DNA of 64,000 nt, taken from Cacajao melanocephalus. Taxonomy: Eukaryota; Chordata; Mammalia; Primates; Pitheciidae. Made by a program: the position numbers and the translations under genes. Shown in pieces: positions 45,650-60,283 of this stretch; within the stretch, counting starts at the first letter, position 1; each line of letters opens with the position of its first letter. The DNA is taken from the NCBI GenBank assembly GCA_963573385.1, contig CAUYLG010017842.1, positions 1-64,000 on the forward strand, in the 5' to 3' direction. A model generated the notes under the pieces. The model was not told the DNA's origin. It saw only the letters and a list, made by a program, of their open reading frames with translations, and did no database searches.

Positions 45650-45800
45650 AGGCTCCGGATCTGGTTCCAGACACTTCCTAGTTTTGACCTCAAACTGGCA
45701 CAATTCTTCCAAGATTCAGTTTCTTCATCTGTAAAATGGAGGCAAGAAGCATGTACCACCTGGGATTATTGTAAGCCTTACATTAAACGACACAGAGTGA
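45650..45800 (+). mobile_element. MIR remnant
   Basis: CAGTTTCTTCATCTGTAAAA followed by TGGGATTATTGTAAGCC. Confidence 0.65.
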
Positions 45801-46177
45801 GCATTTAGTCTCAAATAGGAAATCAACATTGGGTATACTCTGCCTTCTCTCGTTTCTTGTAAGTTCTGTTTTCCTAAAATAATCTTTTCTAAGTGTTTTC
45901 ATTCCTAAGTCTTTGTTGATAGAAATATTTCTACAGAAATATTTCTCACTCAATTGCCCAGGGTTAAGAAAAACAATCCACCTACAAACAGATAAAATAT
46001 GTGTATAAGAAAATTGGTACAGCATATGTAAAGATTATGCTACTGGAATGTTAAGCTTGGTATGTTAAAATAGAATTATATAAAATGTCACATAGGTACA
46101 CATCCTAAAAAAATCAACTATACATTTTAGTCAATACATAAAATAACAACTATGTTAAAAAAAATCCAGAAGGTTTT

Positions 46178-46543
<366 letters not shown>

Positions 46544-46712
46544 TAGATGTTTTGGGGGGAAAGAAATCCACTTCAGTATATGTGAATGTTTCATAAACCA
46601 TGAAGAACTCAACAATACATAATGTTGTTTGTATTGCAGTATCCTGTTGGCTTCTAGAATAAATTGGCAGCGTCATCAAATGTGAGTCACTCAACATATT
46701 AAAATACAAATT

Positions 46713-46718
46713 TTTATT
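46713..46718 (-). terminator. Candidate MRLN poly(A) signal
   Basis: Minus strand reads AATAAA about 50 bases downstream of the MRLN stop codon. It is the first canonical hexamer after the coding region. Confidence 0.5.
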
Positions 46719-46768
46719 CTTTGTAATTCAACTGGAAATTTACATGGAAAGTAAAGGAAGTCAGCTTT

Positions 46769-46984
<216 letters not shown>

Positions 46985-47440
46985 TCAACTCAATCTAAGA
47001 CTTCCACTATAAAAGACAGTGACCAAGGTAAGTCTTCCAGAGAATATTCCATAACTATTTGTAAGCAATTAATGAAATAAAATATTTTCCTCTCCAATAA
47101 ACTCAAATATTTTTCTCCCATTTATTTCGACCACTTTATGTCCAAATCACAGGCTTTTCTCTATGCCAAACTCGCCTTTCTTTCTAAAACAAACAGCTGA
47201 AGGAACTTTCATAATGGCCATTCCCTTTTCATGTTATCAGTAGTAAGTTTATTTATGAAATATCTGCAGTCATTTCCATCATTCTTATTGGCATTGGGGA
47301 AGCTGCTGTTCCTCTAACTTGCACTATTGATGTTACCAGGAAGTGAGAATTTGAAGACATGAAAAAAGGCGGGTAGTGATCAAATAATTTTTTTTAAAAA
47401 ATGGTATTTTTCTTTCCTCAAGGTCCTGTCTCTCAAGTTT

Positions 47441-47808
47441 TGGTTGTAAGGCCGGTTGCCTCACCAGGGAGCCAGGCACGCCCACCCCTCCCCGTCTTGC
47501 CCCCGAGCACATGTTCCCCTGGAGGAATCTGGTGGATGTGACCTCAGCCTGCACTGAAAAGCTCGCCCGACCACCTACCCGCCAATTACAGCCTGCCCCG
47601 TCTCCATCCTGTGTCCCTTCAAACCCACCCAACCGCCTGCCCACCGACTATGAACTGCCCTGTCCTCATTCCTTGCTCTCCCAATCTATATAAACCCGCG
47701 CCTCAGGAAATCAGGCGCGACTTTTCTGGCCCCTCTCTCCCCGGGGACCACAGAACCTCGACTGGGAGCTGAATAAACTGGAATTTAATTTTTCTCGTGC
47801 TGGCCTCA
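47441..47808 (+). mobile_element. Solo ERV LTR (probably class I) with TATA and poly(A) signals
   Basis: GC-richer than its surroundings, with TATATAAA at 47687-47694 and AATAAA at 47772-47777, the U3-R layout of a retroviral LTR. Possible 4-bp target duplication GTTT on both sides (47437-47440, 47809-47812). The 3' end is uncertain and may extend to about 47866. It lies about 510 bases upstream of the MRLN coding exon, in the opposite orientation. Subfamily not recognised. Confidence 0.6.
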
Positions 47809-48837
47809 GTTTCCTCATTTTAAACTCGGCAATAACCTTACATTGGTCACTTACTAAGACATCAAACATTTAATTTCCTCCACGTTTCTGTATTAATAAA
47901 ACAGGTTTTTAAAAATACCTGGAATTTGTGGTCTGCATCCACATTGTCAGAACATTTTACCAAATGTCTGTCAGGCAGGGCATTTAGAACCATTTTTAAT
48001 CCCTTTTACAGGGAATGCAAAGGCAAATAAGTAATTTTCAAAGCCTTACACCAAAGTTCCCCATATATAGTCAACTTAAAATGAATGTCAATATCAAAAA
48101 AGGTGGCAAGATTTGGGTAGCAAAATAGTTCATCTGCTATTTTCACCCCAAAATCAAAAAGGCAGGTTAACTTTTAAGAGCGAATGAGAGAGAAGGGAAA
48201 AGAGATGAGTACTCTGCGAGAGTACTCATTTTGAGCAATCGTGATTAATTTCTATAATAAATTGCTCCATTCCTAGAGAAGGGAATTACTTGTCCCAAAT
48301 TATACAGCAATCATTAGCAAAAGAAACAGCCAGAATTTTCCCTGCATGCAACAAATCCTTTTGCCTGTGTTTCAGCAATAAGCAGCAAAAATAATACGTG
48401 GGTTTGCAAAGTGATTTTCCTTCCCTCCAGAAACCTCAAATTCCAGCTTGTGTTTTTTCAGTCTGTGGCTCCTAGGGGTACCTTCAACTCTCTCCAAAAA
48501 GAGTAAGAGAGAGACTGAAATAAGAAGTGAGGAGGGGGATAGACAATCGCTGAGGCATAAGGAGTGAGTACAGACCCACTTCTCACCTGAATTAATCCCA
48601 GGTAGTAGTATGTAACACAGCTTCTCACTTTTCTGCTCTTGCCAGAACAAAGTACATTCAGCACAGGTGGTCTCTTAGCAACCTTGACTCCTGTGTCAAA
48701 ACATAGTGAAAGGGTTTATTGGACAGTGAGGTAGTGTAGGAAGTAGAGGGGCAGGGAGCCTGCATAGAAAAACTTCTCTTTATTTTTCTTTTAATAAACA
48801 GGCATGAGTCTATGTCTGAACACACGAAAACTTCTAA

Positions 48838-49158
<321 letters not shown>

Positions 49159-49451
49159 TAAAATTATTTTCAAAAATAGGAAGGAGATGTCTAAGAGTGA
49201 ACTTTTGAAAATATGACACTTTAATTTCTGTTTATCCCAGAATCATATAGCTTAAAACTGAACATTGGACAGAAAGATTAAGCTAAATGTTAGGATTTCC
49301 CTGGTGGGGCAAGCATTCACCACACTTTTTAAAGAAATAATTCCCTAAAAATTATTTGAAACCAAGGCTTTAATATCTTCATGACAAACCATAAAAGCTT
49401 TTGCATGTAAGGGAGCATAACTCATGAGATCCTGTGTCTGTTTTTTAAGTA

Positions 49452-49798
49452 CAGTTATCCCTCAGTACCTGTGGGGGACTGGTTCTAGGATACCCCACAG
49501 ATACAGTAACCATGGATACCAAAATCCATAGATGGTCAAGTCTCTGATATAGATGGCATAGTATTTACATACTCCACATATCTTCCCATTTACTGTGAAT
49601 CATCTCCATATGTTACTTATAATACCTAATACAATGTAAATGCTATGTAAATAGCTGTTATGCTGGAACGTATATGAAACAATGATAAGAAAAGTCCGTA
49701 CATATTCTATAGAGACATATAGATTTTTCAAAATTTTTTTGATCTGTCGTTGGTTGAATGCATGGATATGGAACCCATGGATCTGGAGGGCCAACTGT
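49452..49798 (+). mobile_element. MER2 (Tigger-type) DNA transposon
   Basis: Inverted ends CAGTTATCCCTC and GGAGGGCCAACTG, flanked by TA dinucleotides, with internal phrases ATGGATACC and GGTTGAATGCATGGATATGG. The roughly 345-bp length fits MER2, a non-autonomous Tc1/mariner-superfamily element. Confidence 0.8.
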
Positions 49799-50768
49799 AT
49801 TATGTGTTAATATTTTGTATCATGTTTACAAACAAATTAGAAAATGGAGGAGTGAATTTGTTACAAAAGACCAGGCTATAAAATCTGATTGCTGTCTCCT
49901 TTAACCATGTACAGTCATACACTGCATAATGACTTCAGTAAATAAAGGACTGACAGTAGCCCATAAGATTATAACAGAGTTGTAAAGTTCTTATGTTCTA
50001 GTGAAGTCATAGTTGTTATAATTGTGGGTCAAGATGGCCGGGGGAGACCTATATTAATTCTAGCTAAATAATTATAAGCTTGCTTGGCTCAGAGGACACT
50101 GAAGTTTATACACCGAACTAAACTATATTATTGGTGCAGTTAATTAGAAATCATGGGGCAACAGGAGGCCGAAGATACAGACCATCCGGGAGCTCAGTAA
50201 CACCATGGAACATCGGGGTGGTTGCAGAGCAGGCAATACTGCTCTGGTCCCATGAATGCCTTCTCAACATGGAGACTGCAGGAAGGTCTCATAAAGAGGG
50301 CTTGTGCAAAGATATCCGAGAAGGTAGGCGACCTCTGCTCACAAGATCAGGGAGGGTCTTTGTAGATGGGAGCTGGCAAGGAGGAGAAAAGTCTTGCAGG
50401 GCAGAGATCACAGAATGCCTCAGGCTCTGCCTAGGTTCTTGGAATATGGAGTGATTTTAATTGCTGTATGTCCTCAATGTTCAGGAGATAAAAGCTCCTT
50501 GATACATTGGGTGTAGTCAGACCAGGTGGCTCCTCATCCGCTATACTTCTGATGCAGCAGCATCCGGATAACAATCTGTGATAAACTCAGAGTACTAGTT
50601 CAGCATGTCTTAGAAGGATCTTAAGTGCTGTTAAATGCTCAGAGCACTAGTTAAGCATGTCTTAGAAGGATCTCAAGTGCTCTCCCCTGGACTATCTTAC
50701 CTAACCCTTCACCCTCCTCTTCCACGCCCATAAGATCAATGAGATTACGCACATAATAAAAGTGTTTT

Positions 50769-50906
50769 GGCCAGGTGTGGTGGCTCACACCTGTAATCCA
50801 AGCACTTTGGAGGCCAAGGTGGGCGGATCACCAGAGGTCGGGAGTTCAAGACCAGCCTGACCAACATGGTGAAACCCCATCTTTTTAAAAATAAATAAAT
50901 AAATAT
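50769..50906 (+). mobile_element. Half-Alu SINE, group i, nested in LTR
   Basis: Left monomer with the group i marks, inside the LTR at 50023-51243. AATAAAAGTGTTT at 50755-50767 repeats as AATAAAAAGTGTTT at 51069-51082, after the next element. Confidence 0.8.
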
Positions 50907-51030
50907 GCCGGGCACTGTGGCTCACGCCTGTAATCCTAGCACTTTGGGAGGCCAAGGTGGGTGGATCACCTGAGGTCAGGAGTTCAAGACCAGCCTGGCC
51001 ATCATGGTGAAACCCCATCTTTAAAATAAA

Positions 51031-51062
<32 letters not shown>

Positions 51063-51068
51063 TAAATA
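50907..51068 (+). mobile_element. Half-Alu SINE, group ii, in the tail of the previous copy
   Basis: Left monomer with GTAATCCTAGCAC and GGCCATCATGG, then a long AAAT/AAT repeat tail. It lies within the A-rich tail of the group i copy. Confidence 0.78.
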
Positions 51069-51886
51069 AATAAAAAGTGTTTGGAGACCAGAGGGCCAAC
51101 GTGGTTCCCATGCTTCCATTGGTCCCCTGGACCCATGCTGTAAATTCTACTCTTGTGTCTGTGTCTTTATTTCCTTTTCTCAATCCCTTGTCACCATTGG
51201 GACTAAGGGCACCCACGTACGGGGTTGGGGCTGGTACCCAACAATAATGTCATAGCACAATGCATTACTCATGTGTTTGTGGTAATGTAAACAAACCTAT
51301 GGCACTGCCAGTCCTGTGAAAGCATAGCACATACAATGATGTGTGGTACGTCATACTTGATAATGATAATAAATGACTGTTATTAGTTTATGTATTGACT
51401 ATACTATAGTTTTTATCATTATTTTAGAGTGCACCCTTTGTACTTTATTTTTCTAAAAGCTAACTGTAAAACAGCCTGAGGTAGGTCCTTGAGGAGGTAT
51501 TCCAGAAGAAGGCATCATTATCATAGATGACGGCTCCATGCAGGCTATTGTTCCTGAAGACCTTCCGGTGGGACAAGATGTGGAGGTGGAAGACAGTGAT
51601 ATTAATGATCCCGACCCTGTGCAGACCTAGGCTAATATGTGTGTTTGTGTCTTATAAGTAAAATTTAAAATTTTAATAGAAAAAAGCTTATAGAATTAGG
51701 TTATAAAGAAAGAAAATATTTGTGTACAGCCATACAATGTGTTTGTGCTTTAGACTAAGTATTGTTACAAAACAGTCAAAACATTAAGAAAATAAAAATG
51801 TTTATAAAGTCTCTTCTGGAAGTTCTGCTGAAAGAAGAGAAAAAGTTTATAAAGTAAAAAATTACAGTATATGAAAGTTAATATTT

Positions 51887-52192
<306 letters not shown>

Positions 52193-52454
52193 TATTTCTT
52201 TATTTTACAAGTTAATTTATTACTGAAGAAAGAAAAAAATGATAAATTTAGTGTAGCCTAAGTGTACTGCATTTATAAGATGTACAGTAGTGTTCAGTAA
52301 TGTCCTAGGCCTTCACATTCACTCACCACTCACTCAGCGACTCACTCAGAGCAGCTTCCAGTCCTGCAAGCTCCATTCATGGTAAGTGCCCTTTACAGGT
52401 GGACCACTGTTTATCTTTTATACTGCATTTTTACTGTACCTTTTCAAATTTTTT

Positions 52455-52950
52455 ATTTATTTCATTATTTTTTATCTTTTTGAGATAGTACCTCATTCTG
52501 TCACCAAGGCTGGAGTACAGTGGTACAAACATGGCTCACTGCAGGCTCGACCCCTCTGGGCTCAAGCAATGCTCTCACCTCAGCCTCTTGAGTAGCTGGG
52601 ACTATAGGCGTGCGCCGCCATGCTTGGTTAATTTTTAAAAATTTTTTTGTAGAGACGGAGTTTCACCGCAGTGCCCAGCCTGATACTGAAGCCCTGAGCT
52701 CAAGTAGTCCATCCTCCTTAGCCTCCTGAGTAGCTAGGGCTACAGGTGTGCACCACCTTGCCTGGCTAATTTCTTATTTTTTGTAGAGACAGAGTCCTGC
52801 TATGTTGCCCAAACTAGTCTGAAACTTCTGACCTCAAGCAATCCTGGAGAACAGGAGTGTGATTCTAGCTCACTGCAGCCTCGAACTGCTGGCCTCAAGT
52901 GGTCCTCCCCACCTCAGCTTCCCAAACCGCTGGGGAGCCACTGCACCTTC
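52455..52950 (-). mobile_element. Rearranged or duplicated old Alu block
   Basis: Reverse Alu text repeats and jumps: two separate GAGTAGCTGGGACTA/GAGTAGCTAGGGCTA segments and two CTCACTGCAG segments. It looks like two J-type copies broken and joined. Confidence 0.55.
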
Positions 52951-52964
52951 ACAATGTTAAAACG

Positions 52965-53430
52965 TTTAAAAATGGTTATGACTCATACTTATGACCCCCC
53001 ATTACACTCCTAAGTATATCTCCCCGCCTAAAAAAATGCATGGCTATATGGAAACAACTTAAATGCCACTAGTACGGGGATAAACTGTGGCCTTGTCATA
53101 TAATGGAGTACTATACAATAATAAAAATTAAACTATAGCTGTAGACAGAAACAATGGTGAATCTTATAGCATTGAATTTTAAAATACAAAGATGGGTGAA
53201 TCTAACAAAGATAGCCTTGAATTTTAAAAAGCAAGACACAAAAGACAACAGTGTAAGTACATTTATATGAACTAGAAAATACAGTTAAAGTGCATGGTTT
53301 AGGGGTACATGTATGGTTGGCAGTAATGTGGGTAGTAAATTTATCAAGAGAAGAAAGGGATTTGCTGCCACAAAATCAGAATAGGCCTGACTTTAGAAAG
53401 TATAGAGGAAGGAAACAGGCAAGAGATTCC
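52965..53430 (+). mobile_element. Old L1 fragment
   Basis: GGAAACAACTTAAATGCC, ATAATGGAGTACTATACAAT and later 3' UTR-like text. Diverged. Confidence 0.5.
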
Positions 53431-53516
53431 AACAATGTTTCATCTCTTGTCCCTAGTGGTGCTTATACTAGCAATCACTTTTTAACGATTAAACTTTACA
53501 TAGAAGCTTCATGTGA

Positions 53517-53606
53517 CTTCCTTCCTTCCTTCCTTCCTTCCTTCCTTCCTTCCTTCCTTCCTTCCTTCCTTCCTTCCTTCCTTCCTTCCTTCCTTCCTTC
53601 CTTCCC
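53517..53606 (+). repeat. (TTCC)n microsatellite
   Basis: About 22 nearly perfect CCTT units, the longest clean tetranucleotide tract here; likely length-polymorphic. Confidence 0.95.
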
Positions 53607-53624
53607 TTCTGTCTCTGTCTCTTT

Positions 53625-53962
<338 letters not shown>

Positions 53963-55011
53963 TAATTAAAACAGTAAACAAAATAAAAGACCAGAGAGAA
54001 ATACATCCAAATGTCAATAGTCGCCATAGTTGTTAAGTTTGGGTGGAAGGATTTGGGCGATTTCTTTTCCCTTTGCCGTTTCCATTTCTCACTTTTCCCC
54101 CCTTGCTGTTTCCATTTTTCACATTCATTCATGTAAAAGGATATTGCCTATATAACTTCAGAACACTAAGGAAAGTAGTCTGATTACTGCTAGTCTTCTT
54201 CCCTCTGATATACTTCAAAGTAATGTATACTGATTTTATTTTTGTCAAACCAATCATTATAACAAATAGGAAGGAAAGGAAAATTACAGTATCAATGAAA
54301 CATTTTAACAAAAATATGTAACTTCTGTGGTAAACAAGGCAAATCTCTTCCACCATGAGAAACAGGAACCATGGGGTTCCTGTTTGTTTTTTTCCCCTTG
54401 ATGTTAGGTCTGTTTCTAGAGCTAAATAATTGGAAAGACACAAATTTGTGTCATCACAAGTTTCCTAACACACCCAGGCTTTACTGTGGATTAAAAGTAT
54501 GAGTCACATGGTGCTTTGATTTACATTTTGCTAATTAGTTTTCACTCAGCTAGAATCATGGTAGTGTTTCTTCTTTAGGATCGAAGGGGTATTTATTGGA
54601 GAGAAAAGCTATTTAACAGCAGCAATTTTCAGGATAAAATATTTCCTAGTTTTTTTGTTTGTTTGTTTCATCCTAGTTTTTTTAATCTGATAAAAACATG
54701 TACCAAGAAATATACACAAATTTTAAACAAGTTAGGATACCTTAAAAACTAGGCTACAACTTATTGAATGTGTTTGTCTCGAGGCCTTGGTCTTATCTTG
54801 AATGTAGTGTTTCAAATCATAGTTAAAATGACATGACCTTCCATGTCTGATATGACAGCTGAGGTTATTTTGGGTTAAATATTTCTTTTATGTTGAAACT
54901 TCAGATGATGGCAAATAATTTCCCTTCCCATGTGAATGTCTCTGCCTTTCTTTTCCCCATTTCTAGAGGCCATTGGGAGTCGATTTATTATTTTATAGAA
55001 TGCTGTAATGG

Positions 55012-55175
55012 GAGCCGGGCGCGGTGGCTCACGCCTGTAATCCTAGCACTTCGGGAGGCTGAGGTGGGTGGATCACCTGAGGTCAGGAGTTCAAGACCAG
55101 CCTGGCCATCATGGTGAAACCCCATCTTAGAAAAAAATAAAAATGAAAACTAATAAAAATAATAAAAAATAAAAA
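55012..55175 (+). mobile_element. Half-Alu SINE, group ii
   Basis: Left monomer starting GAGCCGGGCGCGG, ending CCCCATCTTAG with an A-rich tail. Target duplication AGAATGCTGTAATGG (54997-55011) and AGAATGCTGTAACGG (55176-55190). Confidence 0.82.
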
Positions 55176-55475
55176 AGAATGCTGTAACGGAAGTAGAATG
55201 GATCCTCTTATCCAATGTATAAGTATTTTTTCCTTTGAGATTCTATCAAGATTCAGGTCCAAATAATCTAATTCAAATTGACCTGTTCATTGCTTATTAG
55301 ATAGTTGAGCAGTGGTATCCCACAAAGTTAGACAGATGAGAGCAGCAGTAACCCTTGGTTTCTAGGAGCTGGACTTCATTGTATTCTCTATTCTTCACTC
55401 TGCCACCAGTTTATAAGGCCTTGCCTATGAAACCTTTACTATTTTGTTTTTAAATATTTTTTTTAAAAGGAATTT

Positions 55476-55861
<386 letters not shown>

Positions 55862-56289
55862 CTAGCAAAAAAAAAAAAAAAAAAACAAACAAACAAATGA
55901 ACAAATCCCACTATTATATAAAAGTATTAGTAGTTCTGAGACTTCACACTTTTCTCAATTTCTCCTAATCTCTAACATTTCTCTTTACTAAGTGTGGATT
56001 TTGGGTTAGGACAAAGAACAGAATGAATATACTTTGCAAAGTCTCTTTTTCACTCAAAAGAAAAACATTTTTCATTGGATTCAAGTTTATAGTCTTAAAC
56101 ACGAGTCATACTTCAAAAATATTTTCTTTTTTGATAAAAATTTTCTAATCCTTCTCCTTGTTTCAGTCAATATCTAACAGTTACGATAATACTGATAGAA
56201 GTTCCCTAGAGGCACATGCTGAAAAATGAGACACAATTGAAATCTGTTCATTTTTGCTTAATAGGCTACCTAAGTAAATAATATTAATA

Positions 56290-56375
56290 ATAATCACCAT
56301 TTATTGAAGGCCTATTATGTGCCTGGCACTGCTTATGCACTATTGGAGGATGAAGAACACTGAGTATTCTGTGTG
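56290..56375 (+). mobile_element. MIR fragment
   Basis: TTATTGAAGGCCTATTATGT and GCCTGGCACTGC. Confidence 0.55.
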
Positions 56376-56772
56376 GTAGTTTAGAAACTAATCCAGTACT
56401 TCGGCTTCCAGATGCCACACTCTTTCAAGTATACTGATTTATTTGTTTTCAAATGAAAAGTTACTTTTGAAAAGATCTACATTATAATGGAAATTGACTA
56501 TACTGGCATGGAAACATCACATAATTATTAATGGCCACTTTCCTTCTTCAGTGCTGGATCCTTTCTATATATGTGAGCTGCTGCTTGTAGAACAATAGGA
56601 TGGGGGGGCTCACAGTTACCCCTCTGGGCCTGGTAACCCCAAATTTGCCAGAATTCACTTTACAACAGTTAGTTGCTAATTTATTCACATCAAAACAATC
56701 TGCCCTTTGTAAATGGGACATTGCCCAGATCACGACTGTGAGCTCACTATTTAACAACAAATTTAGCTGGAA

Positions 56773-57068
56773 GTACAGTTTTTTTGAGATCGAGTTTTGC
56801 TCTTGTTGCCCAGGCTAGAGTGCAGTAGCGTGATTTCAGCTCACCACCACCTCTGTCTCCTGGGTTCAAGAGGTTGTCTTGTCTCAGTCTCCCAAGTAGC
56901 TGGGATTACAGGCATGTGCTACCACGCCAGGACAATTTTTGTATTTTTAGCAGAGACAGGGTTTCTCCATGTTGGTCAAGCTGGTCTCGAATTCCCAACC
57001 TCAGGTGATTGGCCCACCTGGGCCTCCCAAAGTGCTGGGATTGTAGGCGTGATCCACCGTGCCTGGAC
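56773..57068 (-). mobile_element. Full Alu
   Basis: Short T tail and reverse Alu text. AAGTACAGTTTTTT before and AAGTATAGTTTTTA after mark the target site. Confidence 0.88.
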
Positions 57069-57204
57069 AAAAGTATAGTTTTTATTATTTATTTTATTTT
57101 ACTATCTATTTTATTCATATTTATTATTTGTTTTTAACCACTTGTCACCTTACGGCAAACAAGTTTCTCCCATTGACTTCCTTAATATTAACTAAGCTGA
57201 GAAA

Positions 57205-57440
57205 TACTAAGAATGCTGCCAAGACACGGTGTTTGAGAGATGGGTCTAGAATCAGATTGACAGAGTTTGAATCTCAAGTCCACCACTGCGCATGAGAACT
57301 TAAGCAAGTTACATTAACTCTGTGCCTCAGTTGGGCACTTCCATAAAATGGTGATAATGGTACCCGCTTCTTGGGGTAGTCTGAGAATTAAATGAGATAA
57401 TACTTGTGCCTAGAAAGTAAACATTTAATAAGTGATGGTG
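57205..57440 (+). mobile_element. MIR
   Basis: TTTGAATCTCAAGTCCACCA, CTGTGCCTCAGTTGG and GAATTAAATGAGATAATAC. Confidence 0.8.
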
Positions 57441-57519
57441 TCTATTATTAATTACAATCTAGTATATTACTGTGAGACAGTAGCCCTTGAATGAATCATT
57501 CTCCTCAAGTTCTCTTTAA

Positions 57520-57790
57520 GCATCTAAGCAGGCAACACTGTTCAACTCCTATTCATCCTTTGAGATTCAATGTCAACTCCTCTGTGATCCAATCGGACTT
57601 CCTTAGACAGAATGTATTTCCCACTTGTCTGTATCATGTTGCCAGTGAGCACACTGTATCATGGTCGTTTACATGCAATACTCCACAGTCAGTGCTGCCT
57701 TCCTAGAGGTGGGGAATGGCCTTATTCATCCTGCATTCCAGTGCCTCACAGTCTCTGACACTAATTAGTTCTCAACGAATACTGACTTGA
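57520..57790 (+). mobile_element. L2 remnant
   Basis: TTTGAGATTCAATGTCAACT, then CTAGAGGTGGGGAATGGCC and TTCTCAACGAATACTGACTTG. Confidence 0.6.
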
Positions 57791-58574
57791 CTATATTGAA
57801 GTAGTCGCTTTCCGGGAAGAATGAAAGTTCACTTTGTCCGAATGACAATGATAACAAGAAAAATATACATACTAAGTCTACTTTTCCCAGAAAATAATTT
57901 AAAAGATAAAATCCCTAAGTTGGGTGCTTGCAAGTTGTCTCCTAAGGAAAACATCTCCCTTTCCCAGAAAATTTATGTTCAAGAAAATTGTCTTTTAGAA
58001 ACTGGAGAAATCATATGGGAATCATGTCTTACTAACGCTTTTCCTTTTGTTTTTGCTGCTTGTAGTTGGGGAAGCAAGTCAAGTTGCTGGAAGGCAAGAA
58101 AAACTTGGCACAGGAGCTGCAGGGTTTTAGAATGGGATGATCTGTTGGGACGGTCACTGTTTCTACGGCATACTGGAGGTCTGCCCTCACTGAACTCAAA
58201 TTCGAGTAATTTGGGAAAATTTGGGCATATGCAATTGTAAATGGATTGTGTTCTGTAAGCGTCTAAAATTTTAATTCAAGCTACATTTTCTGAACGCATT
58301 AAGGTCTCCTTCAATTCTGCCCAAAGTTGAATTATATGTGAAAGGGAATTTAACACATATCTGAGAAATTAACTTATCAATAACATGAGCCTTGTATGAT
58401 AGAAAGCTAGCATGAGAATTAAATAATGGCCTATGGCTCTATGTTTAAATGCTGGCAGGCATTATTCTTGCACCTTGTTTCCTGATGAAGACATGATTTC
58501 AAGGCAGTTACTCTCTTTCCAGCTAAGAAAAACAACAATGGGGAAAGATTGAAAGTACTAAAGAAATGTTGGTA

Positions 58575-58680
58575 TAGCAAAGACATTAGAGCTTTTGTAA
58601 ACTTCTCATCTGACAAATGAGGCCCAGAGAAGTGAAGAGGCTTGTCTGAGATCACACAGAGACTTTTTCCAAAGCTAGTG
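58575..58680 (+). mobile_element. MIR fragment
   Basis: CATCTGACAAATGAGGCCCA and GAGATCACACAGAGAC. Confidence 0.65.
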
Positions 58681-58934
58681 CCACAGTTGCCTCCGCAATT
58701 TTCTGACATTTATGATAGACCGGATTCCGCGTTTCACCAGCGTTGGCCACGTGATCACCCTCCAACATCTTTGATTCGGGCCCATGTATAACCAGAGAGT
58801 CCAGAGCAAAGCAAATCACAAGTGAAAGTGAAAAATGTGGCAGGTCAGGGCCACAGGGTAAAGAATTTGACAAAGTGGACTTCGACTGAACACAGAAACA
58901 TGTTTTTCACAGATGATCAGTCAGCAAGGTGGAA

Positions 58935-59330
58935 TGAGGAGAGAGTACAGGCTTTGGGCAGGATGGAACCGGTTTTAGATCCTGGCTCTCACCAGTATTA
59001 ACTCTGCAACTTGGACAAAGCACTTAACCTCAGATGCTACCTCATCTGGAGAACAGAGAGAGTCATATCTGTCTTATGGGGGTTGAAAGGACTTTATTCA
59101 TAACTAAAGTTCAGTGCCTTGTGCACACACTTTGATTTTAATCTCATAAAACTTTACGAGGTAGAATATTCATACCACTATTATCTTACTCAAAAAGACG
59201 GAAACCCAGAGAGGTTAAGTAAGTTGTCCAAGGTTACACACGTAGTAAGAGGTGACCAAGGATTTTTATGGAGATTTGTTTGGCTCCAATGCCCATGGCC
59301 TTAGCCACTGCAATACTGCAGGGCTGGTAA
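58935..59330 (+). mobile_element. Two consecutive MIR segments
   Basis: 58935-59110 carries CCTGGCTCTCACCAGTATTA and CACTTAACCTCAG; 59120-59330 carries CAGAGAGGTTAAGTAAGTTG. Both run on the plus strand. Confidence 0.7.
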
Positions 59331-59344
59331 AAATGTAATCCAAG

Positions 59345-59686
<342 letters not shown>

Positions 59687-59987
59687 TTAGTATAAAGGAA
59701 GCATCAGATTCAGAAAGACAGCCATTTCCTTGCAGCCCAACCATGAAGAGGGATGGAGTGGCTCGGTTAGATGAGAGGAAACCAATAGCCCTTGAGAGAT
59801 GGAAAGCCCAGAGAAGCTGAGGCTGACACACAGACACATGAGCAGCGGGCGTCGGCTTACCTGGCAGCACTCCTGAGGGGCCCTCTGATCACCCACCCGC
59901 CCCAGGTGGGAAAGCAGGTCTCAGACCCGTGTGCTCAGGAGCCACTGTGCTTCTCTTCCCTTCAACAAAACCTCTCATGCTCTCTCT

Positions 59988-60283
<296 letters not shown>

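Larger units (their letters stand above)
50023..51243 (-). mobile_element. Second copy of the class II ERV solo LTR, inverted
   Basis: Plus strand runs TGTGGGTCAAGATGG to GGTACCCAACA, the reverse complement of the family at 29398. It has an exact 5-bp target duplication ATAAT at 50018-50022 and 51244-51248. It is about 330 bases longer than the first copy because two half-Alus are nested at 50769-51068. It splits a DNA transposon. No coding remnants. Confidence 0.78.

Noticed and set aside
50785..51216. 143-codon frame on minus
   Set aside because: It runs through LTR sequence and two half-Alus with an AT-rich microsatellite; not a gene.
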